Assembly (NCBI GenBank): GCA_963576475.1
Contig: OY754975.1
Location: 22,377,169-22,441,168 of the forward strand
Origin: Molanna angustata
Lineage: Eukaryota > Arthropoda > Insecta > Trichoptera > Molannidae
DNA length: 64,000 nt
Direction: 5' to 3'
The notes below the pieces were generated by a model that had not been told where the DNA came from, searched no databases, and saw only the letters and a list, made by a program, of their open reading frames with translations. Both the position numbers and the translations under genes were made by a program. Below, piece after piece: positions 24,990 to 35,117 of the stretch (positions within the stretch are counted from its first letter, which is position 1; each line of letters begins with the position of its first letter).

Positions 24990-25960
24990 TCACCGTGACA
25001 GAGTGTGCTCAACGCCTATGTTCAGTGACGGGACACCTCACTGCAACACCAATGTCGCGGTGACATGTTAAAAATGGACAGCTCAACCTATAGGAACGCC
25101 GGGGTGATAAACCAATCAGAGCCCGCCGGCGATCGACTGGTACCTGCTCGGCGACGGACCGGTGGGCCGGTTAAGATGAGACCGGTTTTCGCACCGGGTG
25201 TCAGTCAACAAGGAGGAGTCCTGACGACCAGGAGGAGGAGATTTTGGAGCGGTACGTGCGCACAGCGGTGGCGGCACAAGTCAGATTTTGTTGGAAGAGG
25301 AGCGGTACGTGTGCACGGCGGTGGCAGTACCAGGAAGACGGAGAAGACGAAATACCGGAGACGAACAGAAACTAACGACTGGTGAATTTCTTTGTGTTAT
25401 TCTGTTGTGGGCTTTTATCTGCGAGAAACTTTTATCTGTGAGAATTGTTTAAGTTGAGAATAATTTGGTGAAGACATTTTGTTTTATTGAACTTTTGCGA
25501 ACTGGTGAATTTTCTTTTTGTGTTACTCTGTTGTGAACGTCGAGACTGACAAATTGTTTAAACTGAGAACTTTTATCTTTTGACATTTTTTTTATCTGGA
25601 GTTTTGTTGTTTCTTTGTGTTAATTCTTTGTGAAAGCTGAAAAAAAAATTGTGTGTGAACCTGAATTGGTGTTTGTTGGCGAACGCCCTCCTCCTTTAAG
25701 CCCCTCTTGACCGACCTCTAAGGAGGCCCGGCATCAATGTATTTATTGTAGAAGCATATTTGTATCCCTTCCTTGCCATTATCCCCTCACCGATGTGTTT
25801 GAGAATTGTTACTTTGAAAGTAAGTCGCAATAATTTTGTGTATCAATAAGTGACAAGTGAAAAAAGTTCAGTGCAAGTTTGAAGATAACTGCGTGTGGAT
25901 GTTTCGACCAGCGCACAGAAAAGAAAGAATCATAATGATCCAGAAATAAGGGAAGCCTCG
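24990..25960 (+). other. GC-rich block, possible LTR or retroelement leader
   Basis: A sharp rise in GC (about 25000-25390) contrasts with flanking AT-rich DNA. It contains AACCAATCAGAGCC (CCAAT-like) and an internal repeat of GGAGCGGTACGTGCGCACAG at about 25245 with a variant at about 25299. A second repeat follows: ACTGGTGAATTTCTTTGTGT at about 25378 and a variant at about 25500. A CCTCCTCC...GGAGG pair lies near 25688-25730. Leaders or LTRs of retroelements often look like this, but I found no matching second LTR. The 106-codon plus frame at 25065 is R/G-rich with no domain and is probably not a gene. Confidence 0.35.
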
Positions 25961-26099
25961 GTGAGATCGTTTATTATACAGTCCACTATCCAACAACATT
26001 AATATCCATAATCTGATGTTTTCAATTTTTAATTATTATGCTTTTTCTTGTTATTTATTATCAGAAAAAACATATCTTGTTATGTTCCTTATACCTTGT

Positions 26100-26345
26100 T
26101 ATGTTCAGAAGAAATTCCGGCAGAACTATGGAAAACTCTGAACGATGACGGCATCACATTTCTTACCGACTTGTTCAAAATCATTGTGAGGGATAAGCAC
26201 ATTTCAGAAGGCTGGAGACATAGTTTTGTTGTACCATTTTACAAGGGCAGGTGTGAAACTGGATTATGCGAGAACTACAGGGCCATAAAATTTATACCAC
26301 ATACGTTTCAAATATAGAAACGCATAATAGAGATAGTTTTATGAA
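26100..26345 (+). pseudogene. LINE reverse transcriptase fragment, RTE-like
   Basis: The frame reads EEIPAELWKTLNDDG, WRHSFVVPFYKGR and CENYRAIKFIPHTFQI, then a stop where a Trp is expected, then KRIIEIVL. This is the start of the RT domain as in RTE-like LINEs (PAE.WK, W+.S..+P..K.+.., C.NYR.IKL..HT.K..ER+IE). About 80 residues remain; neither the upstream endonuclease nor the catalytic FADD is present. Confidence 0.7.
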
Positions 26346-26376
26346 AATAGCGGGAATCGACAACCAAACTCTATGA

Positions 26377-26676
26377 ATGCCTGTCAAATCTGATGGTAAA
26401 ATAACTGTTATAAGCGAAACAGATGTTTCAAATGCTATAAATACAAGTAATAATGGTAAAACTGCTGGTCATGATGGATTAAGGATTGAGCACTTTAAGT
26501 ATGCTGGAAAAATTATAATCAATATGATTACTTCCCTATTTAATGATTTGCTAAAACATGAACACATACCAACTGCCATGTCAAAAACCATTATTGTACC
26601 GATTCTGAAATCATTTAAAATGGATGTGTCACAATCTGAAAATTACAGACCGATATCACTGTTCACTTCGATTTAA
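26377..26676 (+). pseudogene. Second LINE reverse transcriptase fragment, CR1/L2-like
   Basis: A 99-codon frame reads GKTAGHDGLRIEHFKYAG, then LLKHEHIPTAMSKTIIVPIL, then SENYRPISLFTSI. These are the conserved opening blocks of LINE RT (K..G.DG...E..K, +P......+PI.K, NYRPISL). It differs from the preceding RTE-like piece, so a second element lies directly against the first. It ends before the catalytic motifs. Confidence 0.75.
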
Positions 26677-27059
26677 CGTTGATTCGTTGAATTCATACGA
26701 AGGGTGTCGGTAGAAAACAATGATAATTACTTCCAAGCCAGTATGGTAGAGAACAATATATATATTATGTCGATCGATGCGCCACCATTTTCAGTTACTT
26801 TGAATTAGAATAGAGGTCTCAAAACTTTCCAACCTTAGGGCCATACTGATTACTCCAGTAAGTTCCATGGACCAAAACCGTTTTATTTTCCTGCCATTAT
26901 CTATAATTTCTAGGCTAGTAGCCGAGTACGCGCCCTGAGCGACAATACGCTTGCTAAGATCGACTAGACCTTAGAATACACCCCAGCTCATTTTTATCAA
27001 GATCGGATGATCTCTCAAAGTTGATATTGTACGCGAAAATTTAAATAAAATAAAATAAT

Positions 27060-27225
27060 ACACCACACCATCTAGAGCTAGAGGCCGGTCACAGGCCACC
27101 TGGTGGACGAGTATTGAGAGAGCTGAGGAAGAACCAGCTGACCAGTGAGATGACAAAGGACAGATAGACGTGGAGACTGCGTACCAGATGAACTGGGAAG
27201 AGGACCAGCCAAAAAAGAAAAATAA
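27060..27225 (+). pseudogene. LINE C-terminal coding remnant
   Basis: The plus strand reads SRARGRSQATWWTSIERAEE. After a one-base shift it gives LTSEMTKDR, a stop, and TWRLRT. This matches the G RP...W.D......L......DR..WR pattern at the end of many LINE polyproteins. It carries a frameshift and a stop. A possible matching 3' tail is the (AAAT)n run at about 27575-27592. Confidence 0.5.
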
Positions 27226-27229
27226 TAAA

Positions 27230-27900
27230 TAGTATATAAAATATTAGGTATCATACAACTACGTAAATAATATATTGAGAAAATAATTTATTTATAAAAT
27301 GTGATCAAATGCAAGTACTTATTCCTAACCTCAATAACTATATTAAAAATAAATTAATCACCTGAACTCTGAAAATACTCCCATAGTTATTAACCAAAAC
27401 TGAAAACTAATAAGACATCTATACACTGTCTCAGAACAGGTTTTACCTAGTGAGGCAGTTTATGACAATAGTAAAATATCTGGTAACTATTATGTAACTT
27501 AATGTAAGTTAAATATATTATGATGCATTAAAAAAAATTGTTACTAGATTTAAGGAAAAATTGTATTTTATATAATAAATAAATAAATAAAATGGTATTG
27601 ATAACATTTTTCCTGCAACCAATTTCCATTCATTTATAAAGCAACTCGCTGGAGCGATAATGGAAAGTTAGTCACCAATTACATCATGATTCAGTTCTCA
27701 TCCAGTATTCTCTCGGGCCAGTCGCACTAATAAACATCATGGAACCGGACACCAGCAGTTTTCATAGCATCCCACTATATGTACCCGTCACATAAACCTA
27801 TCTACAAGTTTATTATGTATTCGCATTTGATCACATTTTTCAAATAAATTATGTTTTTGAATATTTTATATACGTAGGTAGTCGTATGATTTTTAGCATT
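27230..27900. other. AT-rich interval with AAAT tail
   Basis: TATAATAAATAAATAAATAA near 27573 is a likely retroelement 3' tail. Nothing else is recognised; the rest is AT-rich. Confidence 0.4.
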
Positions 27901-28209
27901 GTTTATTATTTTTATGTTGAAAAATTTCGCGTTTCTTTGACAGCTAATCCAACCTTGACAAAGTGAGCTGTGGTGTATTCAAAGCAGTCTAAATTTGCTA
28001 TTTCAATTACTATTGTGCTGTACCTACTTCTCAATCTTCTACCGCACACCATAGGAAACGTTTCAGGGCTTGTAGCTCTTTTTATCCCCGGAGCGGCTGT
28101 TCATCGGACAAAACAAGGAACTACCATCAAGCATATTTCATAGCACTAAGAGTCCAACCATATTATGCTGTACTGCATTGTCACGAATGTTACGACATCT
28201 ACACGCGGA

Positions 28210-28871
28210 CAGCATTGCCAATTTGTGGGGAATTCCCCAAATTACGGGGAATCTCAACTCTATTGGGGATTTTGTTGGGATAAGCTTTTTGTGGGGAAAA
28301 TGTGGGGATTCTAGAATTTTACCATTCATCGATAGCTGATAGATCGATAGTTTGATGTTTTGTGATTAAAACATCTATTAAATTGAAAATATATGAAAAT
28401 GTACACTGTTTATCTATTACAGATTTCATTAAAATGTGCCAAGATTTTTGTAATGAATTAACGTCAGATATTGTTTAGAGATCCTTTTTATTTCTATTAT
28501 ATCCATTGTGAATCCTTCAAAAGCTCAACAAATCAAAGTAAAATCACTGATATCTGTGCTGAAAGGATTTTCAGTGTTTGAAAACTTTATATGAATACAA
28601 AAATTAATGACGAATGGTGAGTTCGCGCTGTGCTGGATTTTACTCTACATGGCCTTGATGGATATGATAATGCGGAGAGTTACTGGGGTGAAATGTTATG
28701 GGTTTAATGTGTACATACCTAAATATTATTGGTTTTTTTATAAAACCTTGTATTTTTCCTGAGATTATAATTATGTGGGGAATTTGTATAATTACAAGGT
28801 CCTAATTCTCCAATTTGGGGAATTTGATTTAGATTTTTGGGGAAATTGGAAATTTTGTATTGGCAACGCTG
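28210..28871 (+). mobile_element. Short hAT element with intact TSD
   Basis: The ends CAGCATTGCCAA (28210-28221) and TTGGCAACGCTG (28860-28871) are inverted repeats with one mismatch. A perfect 8-bp duplication CACGCGGA flanks them at 28202-28209 and 28872-28879. Sub-terminal GGGGAAT..CCCC motifs repeat near both ends. The 662-bp length and a transposase C-terminus relic mark it as an internally deleted hAT copy. Confidence 0.9.
28546..28665 (+). pseudogene. hAT transposase dimerisation-domain relic
   Basis: One plus frame reads ITDICAERIFSV, a stop, KLYMNTKIND and VRAVLDFTLHG. AERIFS.. followed by K......N.....V.A.L is the C-terminal hAT dimerisation signature. Two stops interrupt it. It sits inside the element with the CACGCGGA duplication. 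Confidence 0.6.
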
Positions 28872-29130
28872 CACGCGGAAATAGGTAGTGGTAGTGCCCT
28901 CTATTCATTGCAGATAGCGCTAGTAGCGTCTTGAGTATAGTGTTCTGTGCTAATAGTACTCTTTCGCGAATAACCTCGTTGGTTCGAGAAAGTTCTGATG
29001 TATTCCACTCACTTCTAAACGGCAGAAATTGGAGTGTGGAACCGCAGGACCGCTAGTCAGTCGACGAGTCCACCTAGGGAAGGCGAAGGAAGCTAAACTG
29101 TCTCTAATCTCCTCAAAACGTGTATGTGCG

Positions 29131-30149
29131 TTAGTGCAATTTTTATTAGTTGAATTATTAATGAACTTTTATATGTAAGAATGTCCAAAGACAAAACATA
29201 ACTAATTTGCCTAAATTCCAAAGTTTACCAACCTTTAGCATTTCTATGAAATAGTATCGATACTAGGTAAATATTTTAATATCGAGAGAATATCGAGTAT
29301 TTGTACAAGCAATGAAGTTCTTGGTACTTTGAAATTTCCCAAAAATATGTTATACAATGTTCAAACTTTATGATCTTAAAACTTTGAAAATGCCTACCTT
29401 ATTCACTTCATTTCAAAACTGAACACAAAGTTCATTACATCTCACATAATATAGATAGGTACAATTATATCTAAGTGGTGATCCTGACATGATATGAAAA
29501 CACAACCTTCTGATAAATAGATTTTATTCCATGCAATCTGTACTTACCTACATGAAATTTTGTTTAAATTTTCATTGTACATATATGGTCATTTGTATTT
29601 AATATTTATTATATTTAAATTCCCGTTGATAGTATTTATAAAGACTCAAATAATTTTCAATACATCGAATTCAGAACTTGGGAAATCTATATGCACGGTC
29701 ATTTGATTTTTATAACACTTCCTTTCATAAATTTAAAAACGAACTTACTTACTTACTTATTAACTTCATAAATTTAAAAATGAACTAAAATCATATTTTT
29801 TAAATTTCCTGTCATAGGTATTTTCTTTTTTTTAAGATTTGCAATACATTTTTTTTTGCTTGCCTACTTCACATCATGTTCACATGCATTGTATAAATTA
29901 TATTTTTTTGGTAACTCTTTATTTTATTTTATTATTTAGTTTTTATTTTCCTAAGTATGTACCCATATGTGTGTTTTCATAGTTATTTTATTGTTTTTAT
30001 ATTATTATTATTTTTTATATTAACTTTTTGTTGTTTTATTATATACTTTTTATTTTTTTATGATAATTATTATTATTTTCTTTTTTTCTAAGTGTGTATA
30101 TTATTATAGTTTAAATACTCGGCGGATATTTTGTGGTTGTTCATATTAA
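29131..30149. other. AT-rich interval, no gene seen
   Basis: T-rich low-complexity DNA, especially 29820-30120. No repeat border or coding signal identified. Confidence 0.5.
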
Positions 30150-30320
30150 CCGTTTTGGCATGTGAATTTTGCCCTAAACCACTATATTATGAGTCACTAT
30201 GCGACATGTTTCGGCAGTGCTGTCCAACTAGCCGGTCGATGGCAGGACAGCACTGCCGAAACATGTCGCATAGTGACTCATAATATAGTGGTTAAGGGCA
30301 AAATTCACATGCCAAAACGG
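30150..30320. repeat. Long near-perfect palindrome (76-bp arms, 19-bp loop)
   Basis: The arms at 30150-30225 and 30245-30320 are inverted copies with one mismatch (CCCTAAACC against CCCTTAACC). The loop is 30226-30244. The arms begin CCGTTTTGGCATGTGAATTT and include CGACATGTTTCGGCAGTGCT. The palindrome forms the left edge of the foldback element below. Confidence 0.97.
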
Positions 30321-30506
30321 GTGACAGGAAAATTATTCGAAAAACAATTATTCGAATGCTCAATTTTACGAAAATCAATTTTACGAATGGCAATTATTCG
30401 AATCACATTTTTTCGAAAAACAATTTTCCGAACACACAATTATCAGAATTTACAATTGTTCGAATTTTTATGACGTTATGTTGGTAGTATTGTGAGAGAA
30501 ATAAAT

Positions 30507-30634
30507 CATAGATTTTTATTATAATATACTAGATGTCGTAGTTAGCAAATTTTGTATGAATCGAAAACAAATGACTCACTTTTTGCACGGAGTACTACAT
30601 CTACATAGTATATTATGTATAATAAAAATCTATG
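30507..30634. repeat. Nested inverted repeat, possible small MITE
   Basis: CATAGATTTTTATTATA (30507-30523) is matched in reverse by TATAATAAAAATCTATG (30618-30634). Inner TAGATGT/ACATCTA also pair. A 128-bp unit inside the foldback element. Confidence 0.55.
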
Positions 30635-31360
30635 GAATAAACAACATGGCGACGCACCGCGCTGTCAGATATCCTAGGATGTACACCTATTTTTTAAACC
30701 TAAACCTACAAAACTTTGGTAAAAATAGGTTGGTTAGGTTTGTTTGTAGTTATAATTGCGATTGGCGTGAGCCAGTTGCATTATATATTTAAAAAAGTAA
30801 CTATAATATTAAAATAAAATAACTAAATTGGTATGAATACCAGATAAACATAAACTGGTGTACAAACTAGGCTATCCCGCGCTGTCAAACATCAGTCATT
30901 AAAAATTTGCAAACATACGTACCTACCCAACAATAATACAAGTAATAATAGTCTTCATCGAATATATTTTACTGGCAACAAATATGTCAAAGGAGGCAAC
31001 ATAATGATACAAAAATATATTAAATTCGGTTAATTGGTTTTCCAACAAATGTTAGTTCGAATAATTTGCTTTCGGACAATTGTCATTCTGATAACTGATT
31101 TTCGAAAAATTGTTATTCGTACAATTGCGCATTCGAACAATTGTGTTTCGAAGAATTTTCATGTAATCGCCAAAACGGTGTATATTATTGTTTGTATATT
31201 TGAATGATTTTTGTGTTTCAGTGTGTTTACCTAAATAGGTACCTATATCTTTTATTTTACATTGTAATTTTTTTTCCACTTATTATTTTTTATATTTACT
31301 GTTTTTGTAATAGTAAGTACCTTTTTTTTTTTTTTAAGTGTGTTTATGATCGTTTTATTT

Positions 31361-31998
31361 TCTTTTGTAATTCAATGTGTGTACTTAATTATTCTTCATA
31401 TGTGTAAAAGGCAATTTGCCGTAAATAAAAAAAATACCATAATGCCGTATCCTTTTATTGAGATAGGCAGACAGAACTAAGCGTCTTATATTTCTGTCTT
31501 TACATAAATTCATCGCCTTACATTCATTCGATGTCTAATACATATTCTACTGTTATTTAAACTCCTTAATTTTTCTTTTGTAATTCAATGTATGTACTTA
31601 ATTATTCTTCATATGTGTTAAAGGCAATTTGCCGTAAATAAAAAAATACCATAATGCCGTATCCTTTTATTGAGATAGGCAGACAGAACTAAGCGTCTTA
31701 TATTTCTGTCTTTACATATGTAAATTCATCGCCTTACATTCATTCGATGTCTAATACATATGCTACTGTTATTTAAACTCCTTAATTTTTCTTTTGTAAT
31801 TCAATGTGTGTACTTAATTATTCTTCATATGTGTAAAAGGCAATTTGCCGTAAATAAAAAAATACCATAATGCCGTATCCTTTTATTGAGATAGGCAGAC
31901 AGAACTAAGCGTCTTATATTTCTGTCTTTACATATGTAAATTCATCGCCTTACATTCATTCGATGTCTAATACATATGCTACTGTTATTTAAAATTTT
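31361..31998. repeat. ~214-bp tandem repeat, about 3 copies
   Basis: TCTTTTGTAATTCAATGT recurs at 31361, 31574 and 31790. Each unit holds AAGGCAATTTGCCGTAAATA, a LINE-like 3' end, followed by CGTATCCTTTTATTGAGATA. The copies are nearly identical. This is a tandem duplication of a retroelement tail plus flank. Confidence 0.9.
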
Positions 31999-32067
31999 TC
32001 TTCTTTCATGGTTGTGCCTATATTTTCTTGGTTAGCTGGATAAACCTCCGAAATGTGTTTTCCACTC

Positions 32068-32132
32068 GAATCTCAGCTCAGTTTTCACTCACTCAGTTCA
32101 GTTCAGCTCTCAGCTCAGTCAACTCAGCTCAT
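32068..32132. repeat. CTCAGTTCAG low-complexity run
   Basis: Short imperfect repeats of CAGCTCAGTT/CTCAGTTCAG. The Ser-rich frame here is an artefact. Confidence 0.6.
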
Positions 32133-32152
32133 TTTTCACGCAGTCCTTGTAC

Positions 32153-32336
32153 CTTCGTTCTTTTTATATGTATCGCTGTAAGGTCTATCCAGAGACAACA
32201 AGATCTTATGCAATCTGCCACAATCAAACTGCTCACATGGTTTATCCATTTCACAATCGCAAAATACAAAATATATATTTTTCTTAAAATTGGGTGTACG
32301 TGTTTGCTCTCTCAATAATAAACACTGCTGTAAACT
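32153..32336 (-). CDS. Candidate coding exon 3 of an unidentified gene
   Basis: On the minus strand, AATTCTTTGTCAG is a plausible acceptor at 32337, and GAACGAAG|GTACAAGG gives a weaker donor after 32153. The 184-nt segment is open in the frame set by exon 2, reading from phase 0 to phase 1. It encodes a Cys-rich stretch including FVFCDCEMDKPCEQFDCG, then LHKILLSLDRPYSD. Composition is much less AT-biased than the surroundings. I do not recognise the protein. It could be a fossil exon or chance; the donor is the weakest point. Confidence 0.4.
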
Positions 32337-32646
32337 CTGACAAAGAATTTGTTTAAACGAACGTTGAAAGCATAAAACATTTCTTCTGACACAATTGTTA
32401 AACAAGACTTGAGTATAATATACTGGCAACATTAATTGAAACGGATCAGAGTTGCCATACTTTCAACAACGTATTTACATAAGTATATCCTTTAAATCAA
32501 AAGATAATACTGGATATTTTCGTCAAGAACTGAAAGAAGACTAAGCAGTATTGTTTCTGACTGGATCAACAATATTTTAAAGTGACCCCAATTCATAAGT
32601 TAACCTACCAAAGAGCTGTAATATAGGTATATAGATGAAGCAATAT

Positions 32647-32920
32647 TTTATTTACCAACAACACGGGTAGGTATTCGACAATCTAACGAGAAAACTATTG
32701 TGTAATTAAGTATATAATTTTATCAAATTATAAAATAAAAATTAAATTTATGTACAACAGTGAGCACAGAGGCAGATTTATTGCTATAAGACTCCATCCA
32801 ACCCAAGAAACGCGAAACTTTATAAGTAAATTTGACTTGAAGACCGATTTGCAATTCAGTATATATTACATCGATTTTTTCTTGGAGAATAATTTGCAAA
32901 CGTAATTCTCAGGCAGGTAC
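32647..32920. repeat. Dispersed ~275-bp direct repeat, copy 1
   Basis: It begins TTTATTTACCAACAACACGG and ends near AGGCAGGTAC. Copy 2 at 34687-34966 is roughly 90 percent identical in the same orientation, about 2.04 kb away. It contains TTTATGTACAACAGTGAGCA and AGACTCCATCCAACC. No LTR ends (TG..CA) or target duplication seen. Confidence 0.85.
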
Positions 32921-33039
32921 ATTTAATGTAACCACATCGAGGTAGTCTTATTACACATAAAATATCTTCCAAAAACTAATTCCAACGTAAAAGTTTAAAT
33001 CTAAAAAACACGGAGTGACAGTGGTCTGAAGTACATATT

Positions 33040-33924
33040 ATATCTTTAAAAATTAAACAATAAAATTGAAAAATTACAATCAGCTATCAATCATCTAGAC
33101 TTGAAATAGCCTAAAAATTATTATTGGACGTCGCTCATCTTAATCTATGCAATTTTTTATGAAATAAGTAAGCTAATAATGTATGAATAATAACAGTATA
33201 TAATATCTTCTCCATACATAAAAAATATCTTACTGAACACGCGAATATGAAATTATAAACTAAAATGTGGACTACATTTTTGGGGTGATTAGTTGCAACC
33301 ACTGCAAGGCAAAGGAAGGATAGGTATATATATGGAACACTCACTTCTTGATCCTTGGTCCTCTGCCTTGGTAGGATGGTCACAACTTGTCACTTTATTC
33401 ACACGCGTGGTGAGAGCAATTTTATGAGTGAATTTTGAGGAGCGGTGAAAACGGAAGATATGCGGATGATCTCAACAGGACGCGGTATGTAAGGAGACTA
33501 AATTTTGCATATGGGGCGAGCAATAATTGCAACAATTATTATAAATAAAAAATATAACAATTATTTTAATATATTGGCGCCAACACTTACTATAGTGCCA
33601 TATAATTAATTACTTAAATCAATATAAATACTTATAATATACAAAAACCTAAGAAGCGATTTCAATCTCAAAGGCTCTGCCAACAATTTCAACATACATA
33701 TTTGTTCTTTAAATAACAACAATACAGAAAGATATGAGAAAGAAAGCTGTAGATTAAATAAATAAATAATATACATCGAAAATAAACCTATACATACACG
33801 ATACACATACTAGTACAGAATTAGCTCAGTCAGCGTTAATTAATTTATTGTGATGTTGAGACTTTCTTCGGCATATGGACTGTGATATGTGATAGATAAT
33901 CGGAAAATACATTTAACTACTTAC
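33040..33924. other. Interval with no recognised gene
   Basis: AT-rich. It contains TTGGCGCCAA near 33573 and, on the minus strand, GATCAAGAAGTGAGTGTTCC with a good donor-like GTGAGT near 33350. These do not assemble into a clear exon or LTR. If exons 2 and 3 are real, this is intron. Confidence 0.35.
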
Positions 33925-34022
33925 ATTATTGACGAACTTCTCGTAACAGATGGTGCTCTGACAATCAGCCGTAATCTTTGTTGATGTTGCCTCTAAGATG
34001 TACGACACGGGGGGTTTTTTCC
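33925..34022 (-). CDS. Candidate coding exon 2 of an unidentified gene
   Basis: On the minus strand, TTTTGTATATTTTCAG is a strong acceptor ending at 34023, and GTCAATAAT|GTAAGTAG is a near-consensus donor after 33925. The 98-nt segment is open in only one frame. That frame starts with two bases that complete a codon, then reads KKPPVSYILEATSTK and ADCQSTICYEKFVNN, and ends in phase 0. The start phase fits the candidate exon at 62752-62899 and the end phase fits that at 32153-32336. Two Cys residues suggest an extracellular or secreted protein, but this is weak. Family unknown. Confidence 0.5.
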
Positions 34023-34237
34023 CTGAAAATATACAAAATAAATTGTCTTTCAAACATATAACTGTCAGTATACTTCGATATTATGAAGAAACATATTAAA
34101 AATTGTCCAATATTATTAAGTTATTTGACCACAAAATACATACAGATCTTTGAGTTTAATATGAAATTGTTATAAATTAAGGAAAATCCAATTTTTTATT
34201 ATTGCATGTACATATTATGAAGGATTATTTTCTAGCG

Positions 34238-34300
34238 CAGAGGTTCCCAAACTTTTTTTTCGTAGACCACTTTCAAAATTTTACTGGTTTCGGTGAACTC
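34238..34300 (+). mobile_element. hAT-like terminus
   Basis: CAGAGGTTCCCAAACTTTTT followed by CGTAGACCACTTTC is the typical left end of a hAT element. It is preceded by TTCTAGCG. No partner end was found nearby. The only facing end with similar sequence is at 57696, 23.5 kb away. Confidence 0.55.
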
Positions 34301-34686
34301 CTGCTGCTAAGTTTCTACCACATTCCCGAAATCAACAAAAAAATGTGAAGATTAAATCAACGATGGAAATTTGCGCCGCGGCTGAGCCCAACCCTATATT
34401 CGGAGTGGTAGAAATACTAGAAATAAAAAGAAAATCAAGAAAGGTTTAGGGTAGGAAATTAATCCTAAATAAATCCAAATCCAAATGCCGGCCTAACTGA
34501 AAGAAAATTTCAAGTCCGTGGACCAAAAATAAAAGCAAAAAATTAGCAATAATATATTTTCGCGCTATATGTTAGGATTGCATGACAACCGTAGATCCTT
34601 CAGAAAATAATAATTTAATTTTTTTAATTTAGAAAATAATAATCTGATGCTTCAAAATGCTTTGCTTAAGTCTCAATACTACCATT

Positions 34687-34966
34687 TTTATTTACCAACA
34701 ACACGGCTAGGTATTTACCAATCCAACGAGAAAAGTATTGTGTAATTAACTATATAATTTTATCAAATTATAAAATAAAAATAAAATTTATGTACAACAG
34801 TGAGCACAAAGACGGATTTATTGCTATAAGACTCCATCCAACCGAAGAAAAGCAAAACTTTATAAGTAAATTTGACATGAAGACCGATTTGCAACCCAGT
34901 ATATACATATTACATCATTTTTTTTCTTGGTGAATCAATTTGCAAACGTAATTATCAGGTAGGTAC
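34687..34966. repeat. Dispersed ~275-bp direct repeat, copy 2
   Basis: Second copy of 32647-32920; differs by scattered substitutions and small indels. Confidence 0.85.
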
Positions 34967-35009
34967 AGCCCATTCGAAACTTTAATAAACCTTGGTATAA
35001 GTATTAGTG

Positions 35010-35109
35010 CATATCGGTGATATCGAGTGTACATCATATACATTGTGATTGTATTAGTACAAGCGCCATTGGCCGATCGCACACACATACTTAAATCAGT
35101 ACCGCTTCA
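35010..35109. repeat. Left ~100-bp direct repeat bounding the tandem array
   Basis: From CATATCGGTGATATCGAGTG to CAGTACCGCTTCA. It recurs in the same orientation at 56964-57060 and differs by one 3-bp indel (CATCATATACATT against CATATACATT). It begins 8 bp before the array leader. Confidence 0.95.
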
Positions 35110-35117
35110 GACTTTTT

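Larger units (their letters stand above)
27900..29130. other. GC-richer low-copy sequence split by a hAT insertion
   Basis: Without the hAT element at 28210-28871, the flanks join at CACGCGGA. The left flank has a 67-codon minus frame (about 28095-27895) containing SPETFPMVCGRRLRSRYS and, on the plus strand, ALRVQPYYAVLHCHECYD. The right flank (28880-29110) is GC-rich, with GCAGATAGCGCTAGTAGCG and strong GTGAGTGG/GTGTATG-like donor sites. It may be an old coding or promoter region, but I recognise no family. Confidence 0.25.
30150..31178. mobile_element. Foldback-type element with ~16-bp subterminal repeats
   Basis: It begins CCGTTTTGG (30150) and ends CCAAAACGG (31178). The left arm (about 30321-30470) is a series of CAATTATTCGAA-type units every 15-18 bp. 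The right arm (about 31030-31165) is the inverted counterpart (TTCGAACAATTGTGTTTCGA and similar). The inverted arms align over about 45 bp at CAGGAAAATTATTCG / CATGAAAATTCTTCG. No transposase is present, and no clear target duplication was found. Confidence 0.65.

Noticed and set aside
25065..25385. 106-codon plus frame
   Set aside because: R/G-rich, no domain, explained by GC-rich composition.
26815..26900. GAGGTCTCAAAACTTTCCAACC as a hAT terminus
   Set aside because: Lacks the CAG start and a partner end.
28885..29110. Hammerhead ribozyme or promoter signature
   Set aside because: No CUGANGA/GAAA core was found, and no reliable TATA/initiator pair could be fixed.
33568..33583. TTGGCGCCAA as an LTR primer-binding site
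   Set aside because: It is a short palindrome; no LTR end (CA) precedes it and no gag/pol follows.
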